Below, one piece after another: positions 29,060 to 41,300 of a DNA stretch of 64,000 nucleotides. Made by a program: the position numbers and the translations under genes. How positions within the stretch are numbered: the stretch's first letter is position 1; each line of letters starts with the position of its first letter. The stretch covers positions 20,875,869 to 20,939,868 of the forward strand of contig JAKZAP010000009.1 in assembly GCA_023053575.1 (NCBI GenBank), in the 5' to 3' direction. The notes under the pieces are model-generated. The model ran no database searches and was not told the DNA's origin. It saw only the letters and a list, made by a program, of their open reading frames with translations. The DNA comes from Branchinecta lynchi (taxonomy: Eukaryota > Arthropoda > Branchiopoda > Anostraca > Branchinectidae).

Positions 29060-29910
29060 CTCGAGGTACCTTGAAGTACCAAGGGTTACAAAACAAGGTA
29101 TTTTATTACTTTGATTGATCACACCATATATACATTACTTCAATACTTTATACTCGCAACTAGTTAACTCGGTACAAATACCAGCGGAACACTATCGTTC
29201 CCATACACAATTTACTACTAAAGATAACTATTTCATAGTTATCTTTTCTAATATTATTCACTTTCTACTTTCTTGTGCATAATTTAATTTTAACCCAAAC
29301 TTAACTATTTATTAGTTATTATTGATTTTCCACACTTTTCTGACACTTCTTGTAGAATCACTCACGGCTTATTGCCGTTCTGCATAAGTCCGTGACAAGG
29401 AAAAAAGAGCTTCTGAAAAAGAAGCGGAAGGAAGAGGAAGAGTGGAGACTCTCCCATCCTTCTTGAGCACCTACCATCTAGATGCCTTCCCCTGAACCCC
29501 TTACGACCCTGCCTACCCCCGGATTCGCTACTGTCTTAACAGAGGATGTGACCTACTGGGGAACCTCTATAAAAAAAATGCGCCTATAGCCTTGACCCCT
29601 TGGGTGGTGTGGAACAAAGGCCACCGTAAGTAACTATGCGTCAAAATCTGCCCGTACTAGCCAACCTAGTTCTAGGAAACCGTAGGAAGGCATTAGTTAG
29701 TAAATGTTTCCTCTATTTAACGCAACCCCAATTAGACAGCTCAGCTTAGTATAGTCTAGTTCAGCGTGGACATGAGATAAGGGTCCTGTGCAAAAATCAA
29801 GCTTGGTTTTGCATCTTTTCCTTTTTGACATCTCTTGCTACGCTCGGTCGAGCATTCACACAACAGAGCGCCGTCGTGACTGCCCCACTTGCCTTGAAAA
29901 CTACAGACTA
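29060..29910. other. Non-coding, with hairpin and YR-derived fragment
   Basis: A/T-rich 3' region. A perfect 11-bp-arm hairpin (29220-29230 with 29236-29246). At 29395-29530 Lys/Glu-rich then Pro-rich sequence resembles YR C-terminal and N-terminal coding (CTTACGACCCTGCCTACCCC). Otherwise nothing recognised. Confidence 0.5.
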
Positions 29911-30830
29911 CACAAAACTATTCCCCTGGATCGTGCCAGTTCTGAGTTGGTCGTTCGTTGAGGGCCGAGGCGATCGGCAGACGCTCTTGCGAGATCCACC
30001 GCCGCAACTGCGAGGCCCATCCACGGCCGGCCTGGAGGGGATCGGAGCACCCGTGAAGGCTTCATAGCCCGACTCTGTAGCCAGCCGCTTCCTGCTACCA
30101 AGCCCGACCCTCTCGACCTTCAGAGCCAATCCTTATCCCGAAGTTAAGGATCCAATTTGCCGATTTCCCTTACCTACATTCGTCTATCGCCTAGAGGCTG
30201 TTCACCTCGGGGACCTGATGCGGATATCGGTACGGTCTGGTGGGATCGTTCACGTGGCCCTCCCCTTGGTTTTCAAGGGCCGGTAGAAACGCACGGACGT
30301 CGCACAAATGCGACGCTCTTCGGAAACATATCCCTATCTCTCCACGACAGAATTCCAGGGACGTTGCTCCCTTAAGCAGAAAAGAAACTCTTCCCGGCGT
30401 CTCCACCAGCGTCCCAAGGATTATTGGTGTTGCCACGACGAGCACGAGAGCTCGAACGGTTCCCCAACCAGGCTCCCGAATGAGAACGGGATTCCCTTTC
30501 GCCTATCCACGAGCTCGCACGTCTACGCCCTAGGGAGATGCGCTCGTCATGGACCCATTTCAGGTTCGGCTTAGGACGACTGACCCATGTCCAACCACTG
30601 TTCACATGGAAACCTTCCCCAAGTCAGGCCTCAAGGATCCCTCTTGAGTATTTGCTACTACCACCAAGATCTGCGCCACCGACCGCTCCAGGCAGGCCCA
30701 CGCCCAAACCCTTCTACGCGATCGGTGCGACCTCCCTACTCACCGGCGTGTCAGCGCCAGCCACAAGGGCCGACGAGCTTCACGTCCGGCATAAGCACAA
30801 CGCTATAGCGCCTCCCATTTTAAGGGCTAG

Positions 30831-30862
<32 letters not shown>

Positions 30863-31032
30863 AAGCGGGTTCCGACCTCCATGGCCACCGTCCTGCTGTC
30901 TGGAGCAACCAACTCCTTTTCGTGGGATCCGGAATATGCGTTGTTTAGGCGCTTTAACCGAACGTTTGGTTCATCCCACAGCGCCAGTTCTGCTTACCAA
31001 AAGTGGCCCACTGGGCACTCGTCTGGTGACAG
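29910..31032 (-). rRNA. 28S rRNA gene fragment (central region)
   Basis: On the minus strand, from about 31032 down, the sequence follows 28S rRNA: TTTTGGTAAGCAGAACTGGC, a GGACGGTGGCCATGGA block, AGGAGTGTGTAACAACTCAC, AGATCTTGGTGGTAGTAGCA, TTCCATGTGAACAGTGGTTG, GGGTCAGTCGTCCTAAGC, AATGTAGGTAAGGGAAATCG, ending near CCAACTCAGAACTGGCAC. These blocks are in rRNA order and largely conserved. No 18S, 5.8S or remaining 28S was seen, so this is an isolated partial copy, probably non-functional. Apparent ORFs on both strands here are rRNA shadows. Confidence 0.92.
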
Positions 31033-31049
31033 CACAGACAATTTACCAC

Positions 31050-31700
31050 GACGGCAGTGAAAACCCGTTATTTGAATATATATCTTCAAAAATTGTCGTG
31101 AGAACCTGATGAATAACAAGTTCTCACGATAAATTTGAAGATATATCAGACAAAGAACGGGTTCTCTTTACTTTTTTGAAGATATATCTGAAAATCCCCT
31201 GTTCGTCACGCACTGGAAATTTCAAAGTCCCTTTTCTCGTCCTAATATATTTTGTAAAATTCTATAACTCCTTCAGATGATTCCCTTCGTAGGTATTTAC
31301 TATATTCCAGAAGCACAAGCCTAAATGAGCTATATTTTTTTTACATTGAGCTAGCCTTCAATATCTACGTGCACTCCATAGCTGCTAGTCCACTCTTGTT
31401 ATCGTCAGAGTCAAAACAAAAATTGGGACTAATTAATTGTTCCACTCGCCAAACAAGCTGAAGAGCAATTAATTGTTCGTAAACAAGGCTATAAACACTT
31501 AGTGCGATAGCCCCTGACCGTCTGGTGCACTTGCAGACTATTTACAACGAAGGCAGTGAGAACCTGTTATTTGAAGATATCTCTTCAAAACCTGTAGTGA
31601 GAACCAGATTGAAGAATCCCATTCTGACATGTCAGAAAATTTCGGACATGTCAGAAATTTTCTGACATGTCAGAACGAACTACCAGTGCCGAACCCGTTA
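31050..31700. other. Non-coding with multiple inverted repeats
   Basis: Arms 31078-31105 and 31120-31146 (ATATATCTTCAA...GTGAGAAC) form a ~27-bp imperfect hairpin; related words (GAAGATATCTCTTCAA, GTGAGAACC) recur at about 31556-31606, and ACATGTCAGAAA palindromes at 31626-31672. It looks like remnants of a fold-back element between the 28S fragment and the MADLS array. No gene. Confidence 0.6.
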
Positions 31701-31721
31701 TAACCTCGCTAACTAGATAAA

Positions 31722-32100
31722 ATGGCTGATTTGAGTGTTCCCAATACAGTAGCAAAGGGCGGAACCGTTGAGGACGTCACGAGCGATGGGAGCAAAGTAA
31801 ATCAGATTCTAGATCTTTGTCAGTGCCGGTATTGTTACGCACGCTAGTCGTGCTATACTATTCAGTAAAGGACTCCCAAAGGTTGATTTTCTTACCGTTA
31901 GAGATCCGTTTTTATGGTAGCCAATTCCTTGATGATGATTTTTCTAGCGCTCTTCTTATGCTTGAGTTACAAAATGGCAAATTTCCACGCTTCTCTCGTC
32001 AATGGAAAGCCAATTTCAGACGGGATCGGGACAGGAGAAAATGAATTCTGCTGCGAATGCTAACAACAAGCTATAAATCCCCCAAAACCCTATCAAACAT
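31722..32100 (+). pseudogene. MADLS-family copy
   Basis: MADLSVPNTVAKGGTVEDV start, frameshift near 31818, then the LPKVDFLTV-equivalent and a tail containing the GGGATCGGGACAGGAGAA and AACAACAAG words. The tail ends in the TAG-containing spacer just before the next start at 32119. Unknown function. Confidence 0.6.
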
Positions 32101-32118
32101 CCTTGCTATCTAGGTAAA

Positions 32119-32640
32119 ATGGCTGATTTGAGTGTTCCCAATAGAGCAGCGAAGGGCGGAACCGTTGAGGACGTCACGAGCGATGGGAGCAATGTCAATC
32201 AGATTCTAGACCTTCTTGTGAGTGTCGACATTGTTACGCACGCTAGTCGTGCTATAGCAGTGAGTAAAGGACACCCAAAGGTTGATTTTCTTACCGTTAG
32301 AGATCCTTCTCTCTAGTTTGCTATTGTTGAGTCAATGCCTCTTACATTACGTGAAATGATAGGAAAACGCGGTAGATCCAGATTCGTCCTGAGCGACTTC
32401 TCTTTGAAGGAAGATACATTGGATGAAGCGCTTGAGTATGCAATTGATTTCGTAGAAAAGGCACTTCTCGATTCCTTTGCGTACCTAGGAGTGATAGGCG
32501 TAATATTACTGGTGTGCGCGTGACTCCTCACGAACGTATCGATATTCCGGACGACCTCGTTCAAAGCTACATCTTGGATACCAGTTCTCCTGATAAGGTT
32601 TACTTGATAGATCGGATTCTCATAAATTGAGGGCATACTC
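32119..32640 (+). pseudogene. MADLS-family copy, long reading frame with one TAG
   Basis: Start MADLSVPNRAAKGGTVEDV; VNQILDLLVSVDIVTHASRA; PKVDFLTVRDPSL, then TAG at 32314 followed in the same frame by FAIVESMPLTLREMIGKRG, RSRFVLSDFSLKEDTLDEAL and a hydrophobic YLGVIGVILLVCA end (to about 32523). Without the TAG this is a ~135-residue protein ending in a hydrophobic segment. A different frame after that gives DLVQSYILDTSSPDKVYLID. The reading frame is longer than chance for this A/T-rich DNA. No family recognised. Confidence 0.6.
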
Positions 32641-32929
32641 CTTTGACTGATCGCCCAAGTTCTTTTCCGAAAGTATATCTTCCTTTTTCAGATCCTTTGA
32701 TTTTGTCGAGAGTTCTAGGACAGATTGGTGTTCTGATGAGTCTAAGCCTAAGTTGTTTGATAAGAGTTGTACTGATATATTCCGGACGACCTCATTCAAA
32801 GCTACATCTTGGAAACCAGTTCTCCTGATAAGGTTACTTGATAGATCGGATTCTGATAAGTGAGGGCATACTCCTTTGCCTGATCGCCCAAGTTTTTTTT
32901 CGGAAAGTATATCTTCCTTTTTCAGATCC

Positions 32930-33480
32930 TTTGATTTTGTCGGTTCGTATTGAATTTGATGAGAAAACGCCCGTGTATGCCCGTGCTATCGCTGCGTTGT
33001 TCTCCAAAGTCATGGTGCCTTAGTTTGCTGTCAATCCTCACGAGTCTCTTATCTCCAAGAAAACAGCGGAAACCATCGATACGGTCCTGTTCCAGTATAT
33101 CCAACAACTTCCCCCCTCCCTCCCAAAGGTTGATTTTCTTACCGTTTGATTTCCGTCTTTGTGGTAGACAATTCCTTGATAATGATTTTTCTAACACTCT
33201 TCGTATGATTAGCGTTGCAAAAGGGCAAATTTCCACGCTTCTCTCGTCAAGGGAAAGCACATTCCAGACGGGATCCGGACAGGACCAGCCGAATTCTACT
33301 GCGACGGCTAACAACAAGCCCCAAACCCCCATTAAATATCCTCGGTAACTAGATAACACGGCTGATTTGAGTATTCCCAATAAAGGAGCGAAGGGCGGAA
33401 CCGTTGAGGACGTCACGAGCGATGGCAGCAAAATGAATCAGATTCTATACATTTTGTGAGTGCCGACACGTTACGCATGC
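32930..33480 (+). pseudogene. MADLS-family downstream block (EFDEK...) and next start
   Basis: In one frame from about 32942: RIEFDEKTPVYARAIAALFS, KVMVP, a TAG, FAVNPHESLISKKTAETID, TVLFQYIQQLPPS, then PKVDFLTV as in the N-terminal block. A polar tail (QTGSGQDQPNS) follows, and 9 bases after the tail stop a degenerate start (ACG GCT GAT at 33358). Near-identical at 37382-37930 (offset 4440). Confidence 0.55.
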
Positions 33481-34011
33481 TAGTCGTGCTATAGCAGTGA
33501 GTAAAGGACTCACAAAGGTTGATTTTCTTACCGCTAGAGCCTTCTCAGGCCAGACAGAAGTCAGGAGAATGCAAAAATCGGCCTAGTGGTTCTGGTGGAT
33601 GAACCTGGGATATAGCTTTGTAATGGTCGGAATATATTTAAAGTTAATCTCTGCTCTGCTGCTCTGAAAGAATACCGGGTTTGATGTAAACTATGCAAAT
33701 TCCCAATTCCAGGCGGGATCCGGACAGGAGAAGCCGAATTCTGCTGCGAAGGCTAACAACAAGCCCCAGACCCCCAAAAACCATATTAAACATCCCCGCT
33801 AACTACATAAAATGGCTGATTTGAGTATTCCCAATGGACAGGACCAGCCGAATTCTACTGCGAAGGCTAACAACAAGCCCCAAATCACCATTAAATATTC
33901 TCGGTAACTAGATAATACGGCTGATTTGAGTGTTCCCAATAAAGGAGCGAAGGGCGGAACCGTTGAGGATGTCACGAGCGATGGGAGCAAAATAACACTC
34001 ACAAATAGGGG

Positions 34012-34440
34012 TCGGAACCGTTTCTGTTTCTGTTTTTTTACTATCGTTTTCTGTTATTTTATTTTTTTTAAGTAACAGAAAACAGGTCGCCGTTTTTTTT
34101 AATGCCGCTTCTGTTTCTGTTCCGTTTCTTATATGACCATTTTAGGCGTTTCTGTTTTTATTTTACCTGTTATTTCCAAATTTCCGTTTTTTGTTACTTA
34201 TACGCCTGGCGACCTGGCATAGTCTAGCGGGTTTGATTCTCCCGGCGGATTATGCCATCTACCTATATTTTCAGCTTTTCGGAAGGAAAGATTTTTGAGT
34301 CAGAATAGAGATATTGAGCCATACCCGACGAAACGGATATTTTTACACCATCATTAGTCAGCATATAACAACAAAATTAACATTAGGAGGTATAGGACTT
34401 TCGACTTACAGACTAAATACTTCAAGAGTGTTCCCAATAC
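34012..34440 (+). repeat. T-rich module inside MADLS array (five copies)
   Basis: Starts with alternating TTTCTG/TTTTTT tracts and their complement AACAGAAAAC, then CGCTTCTGTTTCTGTTCCG, CTTATACG-TGGCGACCTGG, GCGGATTATGCCATCTACC, TTTTCGGAAGGAAAGATTTT and GACGAAACGGATATTTTTAC. Other copies: 35066-35425, 38245-38374 plus 41581-41815, 43740-44090, 45843-46235. The inverted TTTCTG/CAGAAA tracts could form hairpins. Non-coding, apparently a separate inserted unit or a part of the array repeat. Confidence 0.75.
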
Positions 34441-34671
34441 AGTAGCGAAGGGCGGAACCGTTGAGGACGTCACGAGCGAAAATAAGACTCACAAAGGTTG
34501 ATTTTCTTACCGTTAGAGCCTTCTCAGGCCAGACAGAAGTCAAGAGAATGCAAAAATCGGCTTAGTGGTTCTGGTGGATGAACCTGGGATATAGCTTTGT
34601 AATGGTCGGAATATATTTACAAGCCCCAAACCCCCCAAAACCATATTAAACATCCTAGCTAACTAGATAAA

Positions 34672-34980
34672 ATGGCTGATTTGAGTATTCCCAATACAGT
34701 AGAGAAGGGCGGAACCGTTGAGGACTTCACGAGCGATGGGAGCAAAGTCAATCAGATTCTAGATCTTCTTGTGAGTTCCGACATTGTTACGCACACTAGT
34801 CGTGCTATACCAGTCAGTAAAGGTCTTCTAAAGGTTGATTTTCTTACGGATAAAGATCCGTCTTTATGGTAGCTAATTCCTTGAAGATGATTTTTCTAAC
34901 GCTCTTCTTGTGCTTAGCGTTGCAAAAGGGCACATTCCCACCTCTCGCCAACGGAAAGCACATTCCAGACGGGATCCAGA
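34672..34980 (+). pseudogene. MADLS-family copy
   Basis: 66-codon open frame MADLSIPNTVEKGGTVEDF to PSLW, then stop; followed by out-of-frame tail sequence. The Ile form (MADLSIPN) defines a subfamily with copies at 35578, 42055, 44628, 45446 and 46383. Confidence 0.6.
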
Positions 34981-35577
34981 CCGGATCAGCCGAATTCTAC
35001 TGCGAAGGCTAACAACAAGCCCCAAATCACCATTAAATATTCTCGGTGACTAGATAATACGGCTGATTTGAGTTTTTTTTAAATAAAAGAAAAACAGAAA
35101 ACAGGTCGTCGTTTTTTTAATGCCGCTTATGTTTCTGTTTTAGCCGTTTCTGTTTTTTTTTTACCTGTTATTTCCAAATTTCCGTTTTTTGTTCCGACTT
35201 ATACGCGTGGCGACCTGGCAAAATCTAGCGGGTTTCATTCTCCCGGCGGATTATGCCATCTACCGATATTTTCCGCTTTTCGGAAGGAAAGATTTTTTAG
35301 TCAGAATCGAGAGAATTTGCGCCCTACCGTACGAAACGGATATTTTTACACCGTCATTAAAGGCAGCATATAACAACAAAATTATAGGACTTTCGACTTA
35401 AAGACTAAATTACTTCACGAGTGTTCCCAATACAGTAGCGAAGGGCGGAACCGTTGCAAAAATCGGCTTAGTGGTTCTGGTGGATGAACCTGGGATATAG
35501 CTTTGTAATGGTCGGAATATATTTACAAGCGACAAACCCCCCAAAACCATATTAAACATCCTAGCTAACTAGATAAA

Positions 35578-36460
35578 ATGGCTGATTTGAGTATTCCCAA
35601 TACAGTAGCGAAGGGCGGAACCGTTGAGGACTTCACGAGCGATAGGAGCAAAGTCAATCAGATTCTAGATCTTCTTGTGAGTGCCGACATTGTTACGCAC
35701 ACTAGTCGTGCTATACCAGTCAGTAAAGGACTCCCAAAGGTTGATTTTCTGACGGTTAGAGATCCGTCTTTATGGTAGCCAATTCCTTAATGATGATTTT
35801 TCTAGCGCTCTTCTTATGCTTAAGAGTTGCAAAATGGCAAATATCCAAGCTTCTCTCGTCAATGGAAAGCCTATTTCAGACGGGATCGGGACAGGAGAAG
35901 CCGAATTCTGCTGCGAATGCTAACAACAAGCTATAAATCCCCCAAAACCCTATCAAACATCCTTGCTAACTAGGTAAAATGGCTGATTTGAGTGTTCCCA
36001 ATAGAGGAGCGAAGGGCGGAACCGTTGAGGACGTCACGAGCGATGGGAGCAATGTCAATCAGATTCTAGACCTTCTTGTGAGTGTCGACATTGTTACGCA
36101 CGCTAGTCGTGCTATAGCAGTGAGTGAAGGACTCCCAAAGGTTGATTTTCTTACCGTTAGAGATCCGTCTCTCTAGTTTGCTATTGTTGAATCAATGCCT
36201 CTTACATTCCGTGAAATGATAGGAAAACGCGGTAGATCCTGATTCGTCCTGAGCGACTTCTCTTTGAAGGAAGATACATTGGATGAAGGGCTTGAGTATG
36301 CGATTGATTTCGTAGAAAAGGCACTTCTCGATTCCTTTGCGTACCTAGGAGTGATAGGCGTAATATTACTGGTGTGCGCGTGACTCCTCACGAACGTATC
36401 GATATTCCGGACGACCTCGTTCAAAGCTACATCTTGGATACCAGTTCTCCTGATAAGGTT
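35578..36460 (+). pseudogene. Two adjacent MADLS-family copies (duplicated segment, copy 1)
   Basis: Starts at 35578 (MADLSIPN type) and 35979 (MADLSVPN type). The second continues past TAG 36174 in frame to FAIVESMPLTFREMIGKRG and FVLSDFSLKEDTLDEGLEY with an additional TGA at 36239. Both lie in the 1.42-kb segment 35455-36874 that is duplicated at 41932-43351. Confidence 0.65.
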
Positions 36461-37369
36461 TAATTGATAGATCGGATTCTCATAAATTGAGGGCATACTC
36501 CTTTGCCTGATCGCCCAAGTTCTTTTCCGAAAGTATATCTTCCTTTTTCAGATCCTTTGATTTTGTCGAGAGTTCTAGGACAGATTGGTGTTTTGATGAG
36601 TCTAAGCCTAAGTTGTTTGATAAAGAGGGCATACTCCTTTGCCTGATCGCCCAAGTTTTTTTTCGGAAAGTATATCTTCCTTTTTCAGATCCTTTGATTT
36701 TGTCGGTTCGCATTGAATTTGATGAGAAAACGCCCGTGTCTGCCAGTGCTATCGCTGCGTTGTTCTCGAAAGTCATGGTGCCTTAGTCTGCTGTCAATCC
36801 TCACGAGTCTCTGGTCTCCTTCCGTTCTGAACGACTTCTCTTCGAAGGAAGACTCTTTGGATGAAGCACTTGAGTATGCGATTGATTTCGTAGCAAAGGA
36901 AGTTCTCGATTCCTTTGTGTACCTAGGAGTAATAGGCGTAATATTGCTGGTGTGTGGGTGATTCCTCACGAACGCATCGGTATTCCGGACTAGCTCATTC
37001 GAAGCTACATCTTGGATGCCAGTTCTCTACTTGAGAGGGGAGATAAAGAAGGTTCCGGATGAGATGAATCTGGGTTTTTGACAGACAGAGTACGAGCCGT
37101 ATCTTCGAGGCTTGTGTTTGAGTCTTTTTAAAACATCCGAGTAGGTGAACTGAATCGGATTCTGATAAATGGAGGGCATACTCCTTCGACTGATCGCCTA
37201 AGTGCTTTTCGGAAAGTTTGATAACAATTTGTCCCACGATTTGATATGAACGCGTCTCATACTTTCAACCGACGTGGCTCAGTTGAGTCTCTGGTGTTGT
37301 ATTGAAAGTGTGACGCCGAACGTCAAGACCGACAATAATTTACAGAAGTATTCTCGCTCTTTTCTGCCC

Positions 37370-38000
37370 CGGTATGGTCCGGCTTCGTATTGAATTTGAT
37401 GAGAAAACGCCCGTGTATGCCCGTGCTATCGCTGCGTTGTTCTCCAAAGTCATGGTGCCTTAGTTTGCTATCAATCCTCACGAGTCTCTTATCTCCAAGA
37501 AAACAGCGGAAACCATCGATACGGTCGTGTTCCAGTATATCCAACAACTTCCCCCCTCCCTCCCAAAGGTTGATTTTCTTACCGTTTGATTTCCGTCTTT
37601 GTGGTAGACAATTCCTTGATAATGATTTTTCTAACACTCTTCGTATGATTAGCGTTGCAAAAGGGCAAATTTCCACGCTTCTCTCGTCAACGGAAAGCAC
37701 ATTCCAGACTGGATCCGGACAGGACCAGCCGAATTCTACTCCGACGGCTAACAACAAGCCCCAAACCCCCATTAAATATCCTCGGTAACTAGATAACACG
37801 GCTGATTTGAGTATTCCCAATAAAGGAGCGAAGGGCGGAACCGTTGAGGACGTCACGAGCGATGGGAGCAAAATGAATCAGATTCTATACATCTTGTGAG
37901 TGCCGACACGTTACGCATGCTAGTCGTGCTATAGCAGTGAGTAAAGGACTCACAAAGGTTGATTTTCTTACCGCTAGAGCCTTCTCAGGCCAGACAGAAG
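37370..38000 (+). pseudogene. MADLS-family downstream block, second copy
   Basis: Repeat of 32930-33560 at offset 4440 with few substitutions: EFDEKTPVYARAIAALFSKV block, TAG, polar tail, degenerate start at 37799. Upstream (37300-37380) additional coding-like sequence reads IYRSILALFCPGMVRLRIEF in the same frame, extending this block to the left. Confidence 0.55.
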
Positions 38001-38374
38001 TCATGAGAATTCTGGTCTTACATTAATCTGCTCTGAAAGATTAAACATCCCCGCTAACTACATAAAATGGCTGATTTGAGTATTCCCAATGGACAGGACC
38101 AGCCGAATTCTACTGCGAAGGCTAACAACAAGCCCCAAATCACCATTAAATATTCACGGTAACTAGATAATACGGCTGATTTCAGTGTTCCCAATAAAGG
38201 AGCGAAGGGCGGAACCGTTGAGGATGTCACGAGAGATGGGAGCAGAAAAACAGAAAACAGGTCGCCGTTTTTTTAATGCCGCTTCTGTTTCGGTTCCGTT
38301 TTTTATATGACCATTTTAGGCGTTTCTGTTTTTATTTTACCTGTTATTTCCAAATTTCCATTTTTTTTTACTTA

Positions 38375-41300
38375 GGGGAGAGTGGTACATACTGGGTATA
38401 GGTACATAGCAGATCAGTGAGATTATCTGCCATCTGGTGAGACAAAAAAAATCATTTCAGTAGCACATGGCAATCCTTGACATATGGCCACCAACGTCAA
38501 CCACTTATAAAGGTATGTTGCAATCTTTGTTTTCGAGATATCTGACTTTAAACATCTTACCCGAAAAATATTTTGGGATTCTGTTTTGATTCATAATTTC
38601 TTCAAGGTATGGCAGAATTAAGAGATTTTTCCACAGGTTAGTAGTACTGTGTCCTGGCTACACATTAGCGCCATCTAACATTCAAATTTTTGAAAGTTTA
38701 AGACGGTTTTTCAATTTCTGCCAATAGGGTTGGGGTGGTACATAGTGAATCACCAATGGGTGGTACATACTGGGTCATGACATATAGGAGTTAGCTTAGG
38801 ATTTAACTATATTTTCGCTAAATTTCTTTGTCGAGTGGGATAGTTATCTCTCATCCGTATCTTTAAAGCTGCTATAGCATACTAAGGTCCGCTTGTTATG
38901 ATAAAACCGCACAGAAAGACCCTCATAAGACCAAAAATTGGAATATCTTGCAACATCTCAGCCAGCCTCTATCATCACTATGATGAACTCTTTGGTCTAC
39001 CGAGGTATAAGTTGCCCTATTTAGTATTCTTGGTTGTCTGGCTCTGCGCCACAAAGCTAAGGTTTAGCTTCTTCAAAGATCTTTACCCTATTACATTTTC
39101 TTGCAGATACAATGCCAAGGTTTTCTCGATCTGGCGTGGAGCAGCACTACCAAGAAGTTGCTACCAGGAAGACTGAATCTGAAATTGTTCTAAAAGATGC
39201 TGTGAATGAAGTAATTAAAGGCAAGAGCATTCGTAAGACAGCATCACGTTTCGGAATTACTTTCTCTGTTCTACAGCGAAGAGTTAAGAAGTTCAAAGAA
39301 CTGAGCGATGACGAAAAATGCAGTATTACACTTGCAAGAAAACACGGATTTACTCCAGTATTTTCATCTGAACAGGAAGGGGCCTTGAAGAAATACTTGA
39401 TAGAAGCCAGTAAGATGTGCTATGGCTTGACAGAGAGGGAGACACGAAATCTGGCTTTCCAGTATGCTTTGGCTAATGGGAACGCTGTCCCAAAATCATG
39501 GACAGACGCCAATACTGCTGGAAAAGAGTGGCTGTATGGATTTAGAAGCCGGAATACTGAGTTATCTCTGAGAAAACCCGAAGCTACGAGTCTAAGCCGT
39601 GCAACAAGTTTTAATCGTAAGAATGTTGGCCAGTTTTTTGACAATCTGAAGGGTATTCTAGAAAGGTTCAAGTTTACTGGTGGGTGCATCTACAACTGTG
39701 ATGAAACAGGACTTACAACAGTTCATGTGCCACCCAAGATCTTTGCCGAAAAGGGACGAAAGCAGGTTGGAAAAGTAACCTCAGGCGAAAGAGGTCAGTT
39801 AGTGACATTTCTGGGAACGATCTGTTCCAATGGCACGTTCTTGCCTCCTTTCATGATATTTCCAAGAAAAAAAATGCAAACCCGTATGCTTGCTGGAGCT
39901 CCTGAGGACTCTTCTGGTGGTGCAAACGTGTCTGGATGGATTAACCAGGAGCTGTTTTGTGATTACATGACGCACTTTATCAAGTTTTCCCATGCAAGCC
40001 TCACTCAGATGAAGCTTCTCATCATGGACAACCACGAAACTCATATTAGCTCAAAAGTTATTCAGCTGGCTAAAGACAATGGTGTTGTTCTCTTGACGAT
40101 GCCTCCCCACTGCAGCCACAAGATTCAACCGCTGGATGTGAGTGTGTATGGACCATTCAAGGGTCATTACAATCGTGTGATGGATACCTGGCTGCTCAAT
40201 AACCCAGCAAAAACTGTCACCATATACGATATTTCCGAACTAGCAGGAAAGGCTTTTCCTCTTGCCTTTACACCCAGCAACATTAGCAGTGGCTTTAGGG
40301 CAACTGGCATTTGGCCATGCAACCCCGACATCTTCACTGATGATGACTTCCTCTGTTCGTACGTAACGGACAGACCCGAGATGTTAACGGAAGCTGGAGT
40401 GTTGGATGCTGAATCGGCGAGGACGTCTAGCAATTTTTCAGCTCCGGATGGTTGTAGCAGCTCCACCCCTGCAGTCGTTGGCAATTCAGATGACCTTCCT
40501 GGTTGCAGCTCTACACCTGCAGTCATTGACAGTTCAGATTACCTTCCTGGTTGTTCTGTCACACCAGCAGTTACTCCGGAACAGTTACGCCCTCATGCCA
40601 AGGCTGGTCCTCGCAAGACAGAAAACAGAGGTAGAAAAAAAGGATCTACCAAAGTTTTAACTGACACACCGGTGAAAAGCCAAATTGAAGAAGACGAGCG
40701 AGCAAGATTGATGAAAAATGTGAAAAAGAGTGGAAAGGTCGTTCAGAAGAACAAGAAAGTAGGTGGCAAAGGGACAAGCAAAAAGCAGGTGGTCCAACAC
40801 ATAAGGTTTGATGAATCTGATGAAAGTGGTTCAGATGTTGATTTGACTTCTGGCACGAGTGACTCTGATGAATCCCTTCATCTTGGACTTTATGAAGATG
40901 AAAACTTTGATGAAATGCCATACGCAGACTTCGACTCTGTCACAGTTGGAAACTTTGTGAAGGTAATTTACGAAGGCGAATTCTTTCCAGGAACTGTTGT
41001 AGCCAAGACAAAAGACAGTGCCCAAGTTAAAGTGATGGCCATGGCAGGCATCTCGCGGTGGAAGTGGCCTGATAGAGAGGACTTGCTATTTTATCCGAAA
41101 GAAGATATCAGGAAAAAGCTGGCTAACCCTGAGCCTGCCCCCGGTACGGCTTCTAGAGCCTCAGCGTTCTTCATTTTTCGTGACTGGTAGAGTGACTAGA
41201 GTGGGCTGATTTGATACAGTGAATTTGAGTTTAGTTCAACTTATATCTGAACCTGAAGTTAAATAAAAATCCAGTGAGAGTTTATCCCGTCCTATTGGAG

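Larger units (their letters stand above)
31700..38374 (+). repeat. MADLS-family tandem array, left part
   Basis: Head-to-tail, scrambled copies of an unrecognised gene-like unit. The start ATGGCTGATTTGAG (or its ACG variant) occurs at 31722, 32119, 33358, 33812, 33916, 34672, 35060, 35578, 35979, 37799, 38067 and 38173. Ordered blocks: MADLS N terminus; PLTFREMIGKRGRSRFVLSD; YILDTSSPDKVYL; EFDEKTPVYARAIAALFSKV; a polar tail with QxGSGQxxPNS and NNKPQTP. A T-rich ~350-bp module interrupts at 34012-34440, 35066-35425 and 38245. Inner duplications are recent. No catalytic motif recognised. Confidence 0.85.

Noticed and set aside
29825..31109. Many ORFs of 65-102 aa on both strands
   Set aside because: All lie on the 28S rRNA fragment, which explains the conserved sequence.
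40406..40921. Alternative-frame ORFs in the pogo-like transposase C-terminal region
   Set aside because: Shadows of the Ser/Asp-rich linker; the main frame is intact.
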